Shown: piece after piece, positions 33,063 through 42,323 of the stretch | How positions within the stretch are numbered: position 1 is the first letter of the stretch | Layout: each line of letters begins with the position of its first letter | From: Planctomycetota bacterium | GTDB taxonomy: Bacteria > Planctomycetota > Brocadiia > Brocadiales > Bathyanammoxibiaceae | Assembly (NCBI GenBank): GCA_016209685.1 | Contig: JACQVQ010000012.1 | Coordinates: 297,584-361,583 of the forward strand | DNA: 64,000 nt | Direction: 5' to 3' | Program-made: the position numbers and the translations under genes | The notes under the pieces: generated by a model | What the model was told of the DNA's origin: nothing | Database searches by the model: none | The model's input: only the letters and a program-made list of their open reading frames with translations

Positions 33063-35429
33063 TTACTCCTTTGAGGTAAACTCACGGTATTTTTTAAATT
33101 CCTTTGCGGCCTGACTAGAAAGGCCCTGTTTATCGTAACACAGCCCAAGGTTCTTATGTACCTCGGCCAGTTTAGGGTCTAGCTCCAGGGCCTTCTTGTG
33201 CTCCTTCTCCGCCTTCTCAAAGAACCCCTTCTTACTATACATCCTACCTAGCCTCGTATAGGCGAGGGCCATCTCTGGCTCCATCTCAACGGCCCGGCGG
33301 TACTCGCTTATGGCCTCCTCTAACTCACCACGGTCGTGATAGAGATTACCTAACTGAAGGTACATCTGGGCCTTCTTGTCGGTCTTTCTATACAGGCCCG
33401 CGGCGTTCCTGTAGACCAGGAGGGCCTCCTCCAGCATCTCCTTACGCGTATAAAGCTGGCCCAGGTGTTCATAAGCCACAGCCAGAGATGGTTCCAGGGC
33501 TAGGGATTTCTGCCAGTAGAAAAAGGCCTGTTGTAAATCTCCCTTATCAAAACAGGCCAGACCAAGCTCATCCAGTCGTTGTATCTCTTTCAGCCTCAAC
33601 TCCGCGATCTCCAGCCACTGGTGTATAGCCATGTCTCCCTTGCCCAACTGGGAATAGAGTTGGGCCAGGGCAGAACGGACTTCGGCCTTCCTCAGGAATT
33701 TCTCCTCGGAGAGGCCCACGCCCATAACGGCCAGGGCCTTCTCTAAGGAACTCCTTGCCTCTTCCCATTTCCCCTGGGCCATGAAGACCAGTCCCAGCCC
33801 TTCATAAGCACCAGGCTGTTGTGGATCCAACTCCAGTGCCTTCTTGAATTCCTGAGCGGCCGCCTCAAAGAGAGACTTCCTGAGATAGGCCCTGCCCAGG
33901 TTGACGTGTACCCTGGCCACATTCGGGGCGAACTTTGCGGCCAGGCTATACTCCCTGACCGCCTCCTCCAGCCTACCCTGATAGGTGTACACAATACCGA
34001 GGTTGTTATGTACCTCCACTCCGCCTGAGGCAAATTCCCCTCCGCCTGAGGTGGACAGAAGTTCCCCGTAGATAGTCTCTGACTCATTCACCATACCCTT
34101 GGACAGAAAGAGGTTGCCCATGAGTAGCCTGGCCCTGGGGTGTCCAGGAGAAAGGAATAATACCTTCTTGAGTTCCTTGGTGGAGGACTCCCACTCTCCC
34201 TGAAAGAAGAGGGTCCTGGCCAGCCCTAGCCTGGACTCAAGGTGGGTGGGGTCTTCGTGGAGGGCCTTTCGGAATTCCTTCGCGGCCTCTTCATAATTGT
34301 TCTTCTTCAGGTAGGCATTGCCCATCCTCAGGTGGTGCCCCGCGGATTCCGTCTCACCTACTGACCGCCTTATAGAATTAATGGCCTCTCTAAAGATGGA
34401 CTCGTCAAGCCCTAACACCCCGGAGGCCCTTAGTTCCAGGTATTCTTCCACTACGGCCTTCCAGATAGAGGAGGCCTCTTTCGTCTTGCCCTGGGAAGAG
34501 AGGGCCAGTGCAAACCCTCTGGTCTCCATTAGCTTGTCTTGCAAGACGGGCGGCCTTGGAAGGGCCTCTTTGGGCAGGTAGATTAGAGGTCTGGTTGGTG
34601 AGAGTTCTGCCACCTCCTTAAATCCTGACAGTGCCCGGTCCCTCATCCCCCCCTTGTAATAGGCAAGCCCCAGGTATCCATAAGCCCTTGCCCTGGCCTT
34701 AGAGGCCTCGGTGGAATAGAATAGCAGGGCCTTCTTATAATAAGTAACGGCCTCTTCCCACTTCTCCTGCCGGAAGTAGACGTCAGCCATGCAGTGATAT
34801 GTCTCCGGACTGCGAGTGTTTAGCTCAAGGGCAGTCTTTAGGACACTGAGGGATTCTTCCAACCTGTCTGACTCCTCATAGGCTATTCCAAGGTTGATGT
34901 GGGCAATGGACATATTAGGATTAATCTCTATAGCCTCTTTATACTCAGAAATTGCCTGCTCATGCCATCCTAATCTCCAATAGGCATTACCCAGGTTATT
35001 GTGGGCATCGGCATATCTGTTATTTAGCTTCAGGGCATGAGTCAGCTGGGCAATAGATTCCTCCGGCCTATCCCGTCTCAGATAGACCTCTCCCAGGGCG
35101 CTATATGCCTCTGCAGAATTGGGGTTGAGCTCTATAGCCTTGTTCAATTCAATAGCGGCCCTATCTAACTCTCCCAGTCCCAGACAAGCCAGCGCCAGAT
35201 GGAGGTGGAGTACGTAAGAATTTGGGGACAGGCTCAGTGCCTTCTCAAATTCTTTGACAGCCTCCCCCAACTTATCCTTCTCATAATAATGAATACCCTG
35301 ATAATGGTGATAGTAACCAAGCGGGTCAGCCTCTTCGGCACTGCTACAGGGGGTTAGAGAAAGAATGAGGACGAGAGAACAAAGCGGTAAGCAGTAAGAA
35401 GTAAGCAGTAAGCAGTAAATATTAAACAA
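33063..35429 (-). CDS. Large exported TPR protein with repeat-derived signal peptide
   Basis: 788 aa, TTG start preceded by GGGAGAAGGG. About 18 TPR units with the canonical W/L-G-Y-A-F-P pattern (e.g. AYSALGEVYLRRDRPEESIA, AIELNPNSAEAYSALGEVYL). The N-terminal hydrophobic stretch IYCLLLTSYCLPLCSLVLIL is encoded by a run of GCTTACTGCTTACTTCTTAC words, the word repeat also seen at 35390-35420 and 44315-44340, so the signal peptide seems to have been made from repeat DNA. Two in-frame family A copies (34020-34034, 34041-34055) encode STSGG and ASGG in a loop between TPRs. Probably a periplasmic or anammoxosome scaffold. Confidence 0.8.
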   Translation of the reverse strand: MFNIYCLLLTSYCLPLCSLVLILSLTPCSSAEEADPLGYYHHYQGIHYYEKDKLGEAVKEFEKALSLSPNSYVLHLHLALACLGLGELDRAAIELNKAIELNPNSAEAYSALGEVYLRRDRPEESIAQLTHALKLNNRYADAHNNLGNAYWRLGWHEQAISEYKEAIEINPNMSIAHINLGIAYEESDRLEESLSVLKTALELNTRSPETYHCMADVYFRQEKWEEAVTYYKKALLFYSTEASKARARAYGYLGLAYYKGGMRDRALSGFKEVAELSPTRPLIYLPKEALPRPPVLQDKLMETRGFALALSSQGKTKEASSIWKAVVEEYLELRASGVLGLDESIFREAINSIRRSVGETESAGHHLRMGNAYLKKNNYEEAAKEFRKALHEDPTHLESRLGLARTLFFQGEWESSTKELKKVLFLSPGHPRARLLMGNLFLSKGMVNESETIYGELLSTSGGGEFASGGVEVHNNLGIVYTYQGRLEEAVREYSLAAKFAPNVARVHVNLGRAYLRKSLFEAAAQEFKKALELDPQQPGAYEGLGLVFMAQGKWEEARSSLEKALAVMGVGLSEEKFLRKAEVRSALAQLYSQLGKGDMAIHQWLEIAELRLKEIQRLDELGLACFDKGDLQQAFFYWQKSLALEPSLAVAYEHLGQLYTRKEMLEEALLVYRNAAGLYRKTDKKAQMYLQLGNLYHDRGELEEAISEYRRAVEMEPEMALAYTRLGRMYSKKGFFEKAEKEHKKALELDPKLAEVHKNLGLCYDKQGLSSQAAKEFKKYREFTSKE
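34020..34055. repeat. Two family A palindromes in a TPR gene
   Basis: TCCGCCTGAGGCAAA (decayed) and TCCGCCTGAGGTGGA (one change) lie six bases apart and in frame, encoding the Ser/Gly loop SGGGEFASGG. Confidence 0.75.
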
Positions 35430-35453
35430 ACCCTTCTCCCTACTGCCTACTTC

Positions 35454-35687
35454 CTACTCCTTACCCTTTTCGGCCGAGGCCTCTACCACGGGCTTCTCTA
35501 CCAACGCCTTATTCAGCATCTTTTGAAAACCATCAGGGGATATGAGGTATATCATGGTAACGAGCAAGGCCACGCCTGAGATTAGACTCCCTATAACGAA
35601 GAAGGCCCCAACGACCCTTTCTACCGGCCGAGAGGTCATTGCCAATCCTGCTATCTCCTGCAAGGCTTCTAACAAGGCACTTATCAT
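35454..35687 (-). CDS. Small membrane protein of unknown function
   Basis: 77 aa from ATG 35687, which has GGGAGG five bases upstream; an open frame to GTG 35804 lacks a ribosome site. One or two membrane segments (VVGAFFVIGSLISGVALLVT, MIYLI), preceded by an amphipathic ALLEALQEIAGLA and followed by a charged tail. Ends 24 bp before the TPR gene on the same strand, so they are likely co-transcribed. No family recognised. Confidence 0.55.
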   Translation of the reverse strand: MISALLEALQEIAGLAMTSRPVERVVGAFFVIGSLISGVALLVTMIYLISPDGFQKMLNKALVEKPVVEASAEKGKE

Positions 35688-35990
35688 GTTTCCCTCCCTG
35701 TCAAGAAGGTGTAACGGAAAGAACTCTATTACCAGACCACTCTCTGGAAACGGTTCTTCTCCTCTACCTCCTGTCTTCTTTTTCTTTCTAGAAAAGATGC
35801 CCACAGCTATCAGTTTGTCAGTCTTCAGCCATAGGTCGTCAGTCTTCAGGCAACTGACGACTGGCCACTAGTCCCTAAAATCACCACAGGTTAGCACCCT
35901 GGGGGGTCTTTGTCAATGGCTGGATTGTAAAAGCAGGTAGTGGTCAGAAGACTGAGAACTACTCCCTAATGCCCGGCGCCTACCGCTGGC

Positions 35991-37391
35991 CTAGTGAGCG
36001 GAGAAAAATTTGAAGAACATGAGTTCTACTGCAATACCTGCGATGCAGGTGGCCACCATGGTAGTGGTGCCCGATAGAAGCCATGTCTTCAAGGTTATGG
36101 GGTACTTAGTCTTCTCGCTTATTGAGACGGTGATTATATTGGGTGCGGCGCCTATAGGGGTTCCATTGCCTCCAAAGCCCACCCCCATAGCCAGGGCCCA
36201 CCACAGGGGCATAGTGTTTATGTCCTGGGTCCCAAGGTACTGTATTACAGGAATCATTGCCATGGTGAAGGGTATGTTGTCCACAATGGCTGAGCTTATA
36301 GCGGCCACCCAGAAGAGCAGGGCACAGGTAAACATGAGATTGCTGTGGGCATGGGCGGCTATCTTCTCGGCCACCATATCAAGAATACCCGCCTTTTCCA
36401 CGCCCCCCACAGCTACAAAGAGGGAGATGAAGAATAAGAGGATACTCCAGTCCACTTCCTTAAGGATGTCATCGGGGTTGGGCCTCACCCATACGAGGGC
36501 CAAGGCAAGCCCCATTATGGAGACGCTTGAGGGCAAGAGCCCGAGCTTTCCCTGGAAGAAGAAGAGTAATAGCACAAGCCCCAGGGCAACGAGTATCTTC
36601 CTTAAGCCCTGACGGTCATGTATGGCCGCACTCTCATCCATCTCCAGCAGTGCCTCTATATTCTGCGGCTTCATGGCCAACTCCTTCCTCATGACCACCC
36701 TAAGGGTGAGCAGGGTGACGGCACAGGCCACCACGACGGGCAGGCTGAGGTGGAAAAGGAATCCATTGAAAGTTATCCCTGCGGCAGAGCCAATCATCAT
36801 GTTGGGTGGGTCTCCCACGAGGGTGGCAACCCCCCCTATACCTGAAAGTAGCACCGTAGCCATAAGTGTAGGGATGGGGTTAAGCCCGAGAATCTCGCAA
36901 GTGGCTACTATTACAGGGGCAATTACCACCATGCAGGTAACGTTATTGACCATGCTGGAAAGTGCTGCGACAACCACACCTAGAAACACCATAAGGCGCC
37001 AGGGGTCTCCCATGGTCTTCTTAGCGGTAATGATACCGAGATATTCAAAGAAGCCCGTTTTCTGTAGCATGCCCACCATAACCATGAAGGCCACAAGTAG
37101 GCCGATGGTGTGCCAGTCTATGGCCTGGACGGCGTCTGTCTGGGAATAGAAGCCAAGGAAATGACCCGCCATGAGCATGAGCACTGCACCAGTAATTGCA
37201 GCAATGGTGCGGTGAATCTTTTCAGAGAGGATGGTTACGTAAGTGCCACCAAAGATTGTCCCAGCTACCAGGACGGGCGTGGGGAGATGCTCAAGGGCCT
37301 CAAACTTTAGTGCCAGGAAGGCACCCAGGAGGGCGGCAACGGCATAAATTATATATAAAACAGTAGGACGTGGAGCAGTTAATGCCTGCAC
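35991..37391 (-). CDS. ArsB/NhaD-type ion transporter (IT superfamily)
   Basis: 466 aa with about 11 membrane segments. Typical motifs: SSMVNNVTCMVVIAPVI and SAIVDNIPFTMAMIPVIQ (paired hairpin regions), GVATLVGDPPNMMIG and GGNGTPIGAAPNIITV. The two DPPN/AAPN motifs with the D-N-x-P pairs are characteristic of the ArsB/NhaD and DASS-like groups; the substrate may be Na+/H+, citrate or arsenite. GTG start at 37391 with AGGAAAGG upstream. No ars genes nearby. Confidence 0.85.
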   Translation of the reverse strand: MQALTAPRPTVLYIIYAVAALLGAFLALKFEALEHLPTPVLVAGTIFGGTYVTILSEKIHRTIAAITGAVLMLMAGHFLGFYSQTDAVQAIDWHTIGLLVAFMVMVGMLQKTGFFEYLGIITAKKTMGDPWRLMVFLGVVVAALSSMVNNVTCMVVIAPVIVATCEILGLNPIPTLMATVLLSGIGGVATLVGDPPNMMIGSAAGITFNGFLFHLSLPVVVACAVTLLTLRVVMRKELAMKPQNIEALLEMDESAAIHDRQGLRKILVALGLVLLLFFFQGKLGLLPSSVSIMGLALALVWVRPNPDDILKEVDWSILLFFISLFVAVGGVEKAGILDMVAEKIAAHAHSNLMFTCALLFWVAAISSAIVDNIPFTMAMIPVIQYLGTQDINTMPLWWALAMGVGFGGNGTPIGAAPNIITVSISEKTKYPITLKTWLLSGTTTMVATCIAGIAVELMFFKFFSAH

Positions 37392-37730
37392 GATTACCTT
37401 TCCTGAGAACGTTACAAGGACAGGTCTTGGACCTACCCGTCATTTTGGGCAACCGTCCGCCTCACGTAGATTGCCCCTACTAGAAAAATTGAGGCAGAAG
37501 TTTACCATCTATAAAAGGCGTTGTCAATGGTTTTTCCTGTCTTTGGAGTCCCCGCCTGAGGCGGACTTTCAGCATTGACTATGTCAATGGACTATTTCCA
37601 GCGACATCCGCCTCAGGCGAACAATGATGAATTCGGAGTTAGGATTGCGGAATGCGTTCCGAGTGCGGAATGGAGAGTGCGGAATTTAACTCCGCATTCT
37701 GCATTCCACACTCTGCATATAGATGTCCCC
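37392..37730. repeat. Gene-free stretch filled by families A, B, a cobS-shared repeat and a word-run
   Basis: 37446-37480 is a family B element (GGGCAACC...GATTGCCCCTAC) with a decayed A inside. Family A copies lie at 37551-37565 and 37607-37620. 37574-37606 matches 58016-58047 in cobS (ATTGACYRTGTCAATGG). 37628-37715 is a GGAATGCGTTCCGAGTGCGG word-run hairpin. Confidence 0.7.
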
Positions 37731-38726
37731 CTATCCTTTAAGCCGGCTTATTAGCGCAGGGACCACCTCAAACAAATCTCCCACCAGTCCCAGGTCCGCC
37801 ACCCGAAAGATGTGGGCCTCGGGGTCTTTGTTGATGGCCACAATGTGTCTGGCGGTCACTATCCCTGCCAGGTGTTGGGCCGAGCCGGAGATGCCACAGG
37901 CAATGTATAGTTCCGGGCTTATGGTCTTGCCCGTCAGTCCCACCTGGACTTCTTGGGGTCTCCACCCTGCGTCCACCGCCGCCCTGGAGGCGCCCACTAC
38001 ACCCCCCAGGAGTTCTGCTAACTCCTCCAGTATCCTAAAATTCTCTGCCCCACGCATCCCCCTCCCCCCTGCTACGACTATCCTTGCCTCTGAGATGTCC
38101 GTCTTGACCCCCTTCGTGTAGATTATCTCCCGAAGGACTGCAAAAGGGCAGGTAGGAAGGGTGGAGACATCCACCCTTTCCACCTCCGTAGGGGCAGGTT
38201 TGAGACCTGCCTCTACTGCTTGCGCCGGCGGAAAGGCGTTGGGCCTCAAGGTTACTACCTGAAATCTGGGGACGGTGCTTTTTACCCTAGCACTAAGCCT
38301 TCCTGCATAGACAAGGCGTGTGGCCTCCAGGAGTCCGTCGGAGATATTCAGACTCGTACATTCAGTGAGAAGGGGGCCGCCTAGTCTGGCGGCAAGTCCA
38401 GGGGCCAGATCCCTGCCCATAGCAGTGGCAGAAAGGAGGATTATCACTGCACCCCTTTTTTGGACCTCCTGGGCCAGTATGTACGTGTACAGCCTGTTGT
38501 TGTATCTCTCCAGGGCAGGGTGGTCTGCCAGTAATATCTTCTGGGCGCCATAGCACCTCAGAGTCTCTGCCAGGTCTTTTATATTATTTCCTATAAGTAT
38601 TGCGTTTAGTCTACCCAGACCAGTTCCAACCTTTTCTAATAGTTGTCTCCCTGCCCCCAGTGCCTCAAGGGATGATTTTTTTAATTGCCCATCTCTTTGT
38701 TCTAAGAAGACAAGGACTTCAACCAT
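37731..38726 (-). CDS. etfA: Electron transfer flavoprotein subunit alpha
   Basis: 331 aa. Binds FAD with EtfB and passes electrons from acyl-CoA or other dehydrogenases to the quinone pool or in bifurcation. C-terminal FAD motif VVAGGRGMRGAENFRILEEL and VGASRAAVDAGW, then GLTGKTISPELYIACGISGS and AINKDPEAHIFRVADLGLVG. The ATG overlaps the etfB stop (TGATG). In the interdomain linker, GLKPAPT (~residue 176) is encoded by a family B palindrome at 38188-38216. The pair's position next to hbd and a thiolase suggests short-chain acyl-CoA metabolism. Confidence 0.94.
   Translation of the reverse strand: MVEVLVFLEQRDGQLKKSSLEALGAGRQLLEKVGTGLGRLNAILIGNNIKDLAETLRCYGAQKILLADHPALERYNNRLYTYILAQEVQKRGAVIILLSATAMGRDLAPGLAARLGGPLLTECTSLNISDGLLEATRLVYAGRLSARVKSTVPRFQVVTLRPNAFPPAQAVEAGLKPAPTEVERVDVSTLPTCPFAVLREIIYTKGVKTDISEARIVVAGGRGMRGAENFRILEELAELLGGVVGASRAAVDAGWRPQEVQVGLTGKTISPELYIACGISGSAQHLAGIVTARHIVAINKDPEAHIFRVADLGLVGDLFEVVPALISRLKG
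38188..38216. repeat. Family B palindrome inside etfA
   Basis: GTAGGGGCAGGTTT followed by AGACCTGCCTCTAC, 29 bp with one arm mismatch, in frame and located between the N-terminal and FAD domains. Confidence 0.8.
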
Positions 38727-39511
38727 CAGATTATACTAACCCCCTCCCGAATGAACTTCACCAGGTCTTCAACCATCTCCGCCGCACCGCCCTGGAGCTT
38801 CCTGCCGACTTTTCTTGTGGGCAGGAGAGATACTTCTTTGACCGACACCCTGGCCCCAGGTCCCCATACCTCCTGGGGGGCCAGTCCTGTGGCTGGGACT
38901 GCTTCGTAGGGCTTATTCTTTGCCTTCATTATGCCCGGCAGGGAGGGGTATCTTGGCTCATTGAGTCCCTTCTGGCAGGTAAGGAGTGCGGGCAGTTGAC
39001 ACTCCAGTACCTCCGTGCCACCCTCTATCTGCCTGTGAATAACGGCCTTCCCGGCGGCGTCCACCGACAATCTGGTTATTACTGCCACGTGAGGTATATT
39101 CAGTAGTTCGGCCAGTTGAATCCCCACCGCCCCATTCTGGTCGTCCACCGCCTCCTTTCCGCACAGGATTAGGTCAAAAGGACGCCCCTTTATGGCCTGA
39201 CAGAGGAGGTAGGCGGTCGCATAGGAATCTACCCCCAGATGGGTCTCGCCAATTATATGGAGGGCCCTATCAGCCCCCATGGCCAGGGCCCCCATGAGGG
39301 CCTCTTTGGCTGATTCCGGGCCCAGGGTAATTACCGTTACTTCTCCTTTACCCTGGCGTTCCTTTATCCTTATGGCCTCCTCTATGGCGTACTCATCAAA
39401 TGGGTTTATCACCCAGGATAGCCCGGTTGTATCAATAAAAGGAGGCTTGGGGGAGGGTCTCGGCGCCGCCTCCGTGGAGGGTACCTGTTTTATACAGACA
39501 ACGATATTCAC
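38726..39511 (-). CDS. etfB: Electron transfer flavoprotein subunit beta
   Basis: 261 aa. AMP/FAD-binding partner of EtfA. Start NIVVCIKQVPSTEAAP, then INPFDEYAIEEAIRIKE, VTVITLGPESAKEALMGALA-MGADRALHI and the signature region DLILCGKEAVDDQNGAVGIQ. GTG start three bases after the hbd stop and a one-base overlap with etfA show tight coupling. No Etf-QO or acyl-CoA dehydrogenase is adjacent, so the electron donor is unknown. Confidence 0.94.
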   Translation of the reverse strand: MNIVVCIKQVPSTEAAPRPSPKPPFIDTTGLSWVINPFDEYAIEEAIRIKERQGKGEVTVITLGPESAKEALMGALAMGADRALHIIGETHLGVDSYATAYLLCQAIKGRPFDLILCGKEAVDDQNGAVGIQLAELLNIPHVAVITRLSVDAAGKAVIHRQIEGGTEVLECQLPALLTCQKGLNEPRYPSLPGIMKAKNKPYEAVPATGLAPQEVWGPGARVSVKEVSLLPTRKVGRKLQGGAAEMVEDLVKFIREGVSII

Positions 39512-39514
39512 GGG

Positions 39515-40372
39515 CTAATAAGTATAAAACCCCTTACCCGACTTCTTTCCCAGCCAGCCGGCCTCTACGTATCTCCTGAGTAGGGGGCACGGCCTGTACC
39601 GCGCATCCCCAAACTCCTTGTGGAGGGTCTCCAGGATGGAGAGACACGTGTCCAACCCTATAAAATCTGCAAGGGCCAGGGGACCCATGGGTTGATGGGT
39701 GCCCAGGGTCATGGCCTTGTCAATTGCCTCTCTGGTGGCCGTACCCTCCATTAAGACGTACATGGCCTCATTGAGCATGGGCATAAGTAGACGGTTGACG
39801 ATAAACCCAGGATAGTCCTTCACCTCCACGACGGTCTTACCCAGGGACTTTGCCAGTTCCTGGGCCTTCTGGAAGGTCTCCGGAGAGGTCTTGAGTCCAC
39901 ACACTATCTCTACCAACTCCATTACCGGGGCAGGGTTCATGAAGTGTATGCCAATTACCTTCTCTGGCCTCCTGGTGGCTGAGGCAAGTCGGGTGATTGG
40001 TATTGAAGAGGTGTTGGAGGCGAGGATGGTCTGTCCGCCTGAGGCGGAGACGACGCTATCCAGTCTCCTGAAGATTTCTAGTTTTAGAGGCTCTACCTCT
40101 GATACCGCCTCAATAATTATCTCAGTCCCGGCCAGCTCTTCTAACCCCTGGGACCCCTTTACCCTTTTTAGTATCTCTGCCTTCTTCTCCTGGGGGAGCC
40201 TGCCCCTCTGGACCAATTTGTCCAGGTTTTTGGCCACGCCCTCCAGCGCCCTCTGGAGGAGTTCTTTATTGGCCTCCACTACCCTGACCTCCAACCCGGC
40301 GCCTGCGGCAAGCTGGGCTATACCCTGCCCCATCTGACCACCTCCCACTATACCCAATCCGCTTATGGTCAT
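39515..40372 (-). CDS. hbd: 3-hydroxybutyryl-CoA dehydrogenase
   Basis: 285 aa. Reduces acetoacetyl-CoA to 3-hydroxybutyryl-CoA or the reverse. NAD site LGIVGGGQMGQGIAQLAA, catalytic His in IGIHFMNPAPVMELVEIV with Glu nearby, and the C-terminal domain FIVNRLLMPMLNEA and DFIGLDTCLSILE. SASGG (~residue 111) between the Rossmann strands is encoded by a perfect family A palindrome (40034-40048). In an operon with etfBA downstream and a thiolase upstream. A crotonase and acyl-CoA dehydrogenase would complete a butyryl-CoA pathway but are not here. Confidence 0.93.
   Translation of the reverse strand: MTISGLGIVGGGQMGQGIAQLAAGAGLEVRVVEANKELLQRALEGVAKNLDKLVQRGRLPQEKKAEILKRVKGSQGLEELAGTEIIIEAVSEVEPLKLEIFRRLDSVVSASGGQTILASNTSSIPITRLASATRRPEKVIGIHFMNPAPVMELVEIVCGLKTSPETFQKAQELAKSLGKTVVEVKDYPGFIVNRLLMPMLNEAMYVLMEGTATREAIDKAMTLGTHQPMGPLALADFIGLDTCLSILETLHKEFGDARYRPCPLLRRYVEAGWLGKKSGKGFYTY
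40034..40048. repeat. Palindrome family A, in-frame copy in hbd
   Basis: Perfect TCCGCCTGAGGCGGA, read on the coding strand as Ser-Ala-Ser-Gly-Gly, just before the conserved ILASNTSSIPI strand. Confidence 0.85.
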
Positions 40373-40406
40373 GTAACTATCCTCCTATGAGACCACTCAT
40401 TAATTT

Positions 40407-40434
40407 GTAGGGGCACGTTGCAACGTGCCCCTAC
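40407..40434. repeat. Perfect 28-bp family B palindrome between thiolase and hbd
   Basis: GTAGGGGCACGTTG plus exact reverse complement. It ends three bases into the thiolase stop region, so it sits in the intercistronic space and may stabilise or attenuate the transcript. Confidence 0.85.
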
Positions 40435-41612
40435 ATCATCTCCACTGCCAGGGCTACGGCCTCGCCGCCACCTATGCAGAGACTGGCAATACCCCTTGTC
40501 CCAGGATGTCCTGATAGGGCGTAGAGGAGGGTGGTAAGTATCCTGGCACCGCTGGCCCCGATGGGATGCCCCAGGGCGATGGCGCCACCCCGCACGTTAA
40601 CCTTATCCAGGTCCAGGCCCAACTCTCTATATATGGCGATGCAGGTAGAGGCAAAGGCCTCGTTTATCTCAAATAAGTTAATATCCGTTACGTCCAGCTT
40701 CAACTTCCTTAATAGTTTATTGATGGCCTCCACAGGGGCCAGGGAAAAGAGTTCGGGCGCCATGGCCGCCTCTGCGTAGCCCAGGACCCTGGCCATAGGT
40801 CTTACCCCCAATTCCTTTACCCTATCCTCTGGGGCAAGCACCACTGCCGCCGCCCCATCGCTCAGGGCAGAGGAGTTGGCCGCCGTGAGTACGCCCCCCT
40901 CCTTAAAGACAGGGGACAGGGCGGCCATCTTATCCCTGTCCAGCCTCTTGGGGCAATCGTCCTCTGACACCACCATCTTCTTGTCCTGTTGGGAGGTCAT
41001 CTCTATGGGGATTATCTCCTCCCTGAAGTCCCCCCGTCTCTGGGCCTGGACGGCCCTCTCGTAGCTCTGGAGGGCAAGGTCATCGGCCTCCTTACGGCTT
41101 ATACGGTATCTCTCTGCAATGAGTTCTGCGGCATGGCCCATATGAAAATTATTGTAAACATCCCACAGGCCATCCTTTATCATGCTGTCAACAAGGGAAC
41201 CGTGCCCAATACGGTAACCCCACCGCCCCTCTTCCAGGAGATAGGGGGCACGACTCATACCCTCCATCCCCCCGCAAAGGACGACTTCTGCATCGCCACA
41301 GAGTATGGCCTGGGCCCCCAGCATCACGGCCTTTAACCCCGAACCACATACCTTGTTCACTGTCAGGGCATTGGTACCAACAGGGAGCCCACATCCCAGG
41401 GCCACCTGCCTGGCCGGGGACTGTCCCAGCCCGGCAGAGAGTACGTTCCCCATTATCACTTGCTCTATATCGGTGGCCTTTATACCCGACCTCTGGATGG
41501 CCCCTCTTGCGGCTATGGCCCCTAGCTGTGTTGCGGGGATTTGACTCAAAGAGCCACCAAAGCCCCCGATGGGCGTCCTGGCTGCACTGAGGATGACAGG
41601 GGTTCTGGCCAT
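40431..41612 (-). CDS. Acetyl-CoA acetyltransferase (thiolase)
   Basis: 393 aa biosynthetic-type thiolase. Acylation Cys in VNKVCGSGLKAVMLG (~88), His in NEAFASTCIAI region, and the C-terminal GGAIALGHPIGASGARI and CIGGGEAVALAVE with the catalytic Cys and His. Condenses two acetyl-CoA or cleaves acetoacetyl-CoA. First gene of the thiolase-hbd-etfB-etfA operon; ATG 41612. Confidence 0.94.
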   Translation of the reverse strand: MARTPVILSAARTPIGGFGGSLSQIPATQLGAIAARGAIQRSGIKATDIEQVIMGNVLSAGLGQSPARQVALGCGLPVGTNALTVNKVCGSGLKAVMLGAQAILCGDAEVVLCGGMEGMSRAPYLLEEGRWGYRIGHGSLVDSMIKDGLWDVYNNFHMGHAAELIAERYRISRKEADDLALQSYERAVQAQRRGDFREEIIPIEMTSQQDKKMVVSEDDCPKRLDRDKMAALSPVFKEGGVLTAANSSALSDGAAAVVLAPEDRVKELGVRPMARVLGYAEAAMAPELFSLAPVEAINKLLRKLKLDVTDINLFEINEAFASTCIAIYRELGLDLDKVNVRGGAIALGHPIGASGARILTTLLYALSGHPGTRGIASLCIGGGEAVALAVEMM

Positions 41613-41742
41613 TAACCCGATATATTAGCCTTAATCGGCCCCGTTGCAAACAGCTTTTTTGGGAGGAGATCGTCCTCAATGGTGGCCCTTTGATTTTTGA
41701 TAGATTTTCTGTAGAATTCCAGGAGATATTGAGTAAAATAAG

Positions 41743-41997
41743 ATGAAACCAATCCGCCTCACTGGTCATGCACGGCAACAATTGCCTTTTCGTGGCGTAA
41801 CTGAAAAAGAGATTGCTGAGGCGATTCAAACTGAGGAATGGACTCAGGCAGAACTAGGCAGACTGGAATGTCGTAAAAATTTTCCCTTTTGCAAAGAATG
41901 GAATAAGAAAATATATGCAACAAAACAGGTCAGGCCAATCTTTGCGGAGGAAGAAAAAGAAATCGTAGTAGTAACCGTTTATACTTATTATTTTTAA
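41743..41997 (+). CDS. DUF4258 family protein
   Basis: 84 aa. RLTGHARQQLPFRGVTEKEI and the C-terminal VRPIFAEEEKEIVVVTVYTY fit DUF4258, whose fold resembles RelE-like/BrnT-type RNase toxins (His near the N-terminus, a conserved VVTVY strand). Followed 16 bp downstream by a DUF2283 gene, a pairing seen in other genomes and suspected to be toxin-antitoxin-like. Activity not shown by sequence. Confidence 0.75.
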   Translation: MKPIRLTGHARQQLPFRGVTEKEIAEAIQTEEWTQAELGRLECRKNFPFCKEWNKKIYATKQVRPIFAEEEKEIVVVTVYTYYF

Positions 41998-42013
41998 AGA
42001 AGAGGTAACCCAA

Positions 42014-42229
42014 ATGAAAATTACTTACGACCCCGAAGTGGATGCACTCTACATCCGGTTCCGGGAGACAACAGTAACTACTAAACACCTGGCTGAGGGT
42101 ATAGCCGCAGATTATGATGCTGATGGACATCTGGCAGGGATAGAAATATTGGATGCAACTAAGCGCCTGGGAGATAAAGACGTTTTCAGACAGGTCGTAC
42201 TGGAAGATATTGCAATAGGCAGGCCCTAA
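42014..42229 (+). CDS. DUF2283 family protein
   Basis: 71 aa. The pattern MKITYDPEVDALYIRFRE, GIAADYDADGHLAGIEILDA is diagnostic of DUF2283. GAAGAGG lies nine bases before the ATG. Likely the partner of the preceding DUF4258 protein; such pairs behave like toxin-antitoxin loci by arrangement, without experimental proof known to me. Confidence 0.85.
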   Translation: MKITYDPEVDALYIRFRETTVTTKHLAEGIAADYDADGHLAGIEILDATKRLGDKDVFRQVVLEDIAIGRP

Positions 42230-42323
42230 CTAACGACTTATTATAAACTGATTCTATGCCTAATGCTAGTCAAAAAGTCCTACTACATTTCCAACAGTGG
42301 AAACCAAGAGAGACTGGTTGTAT

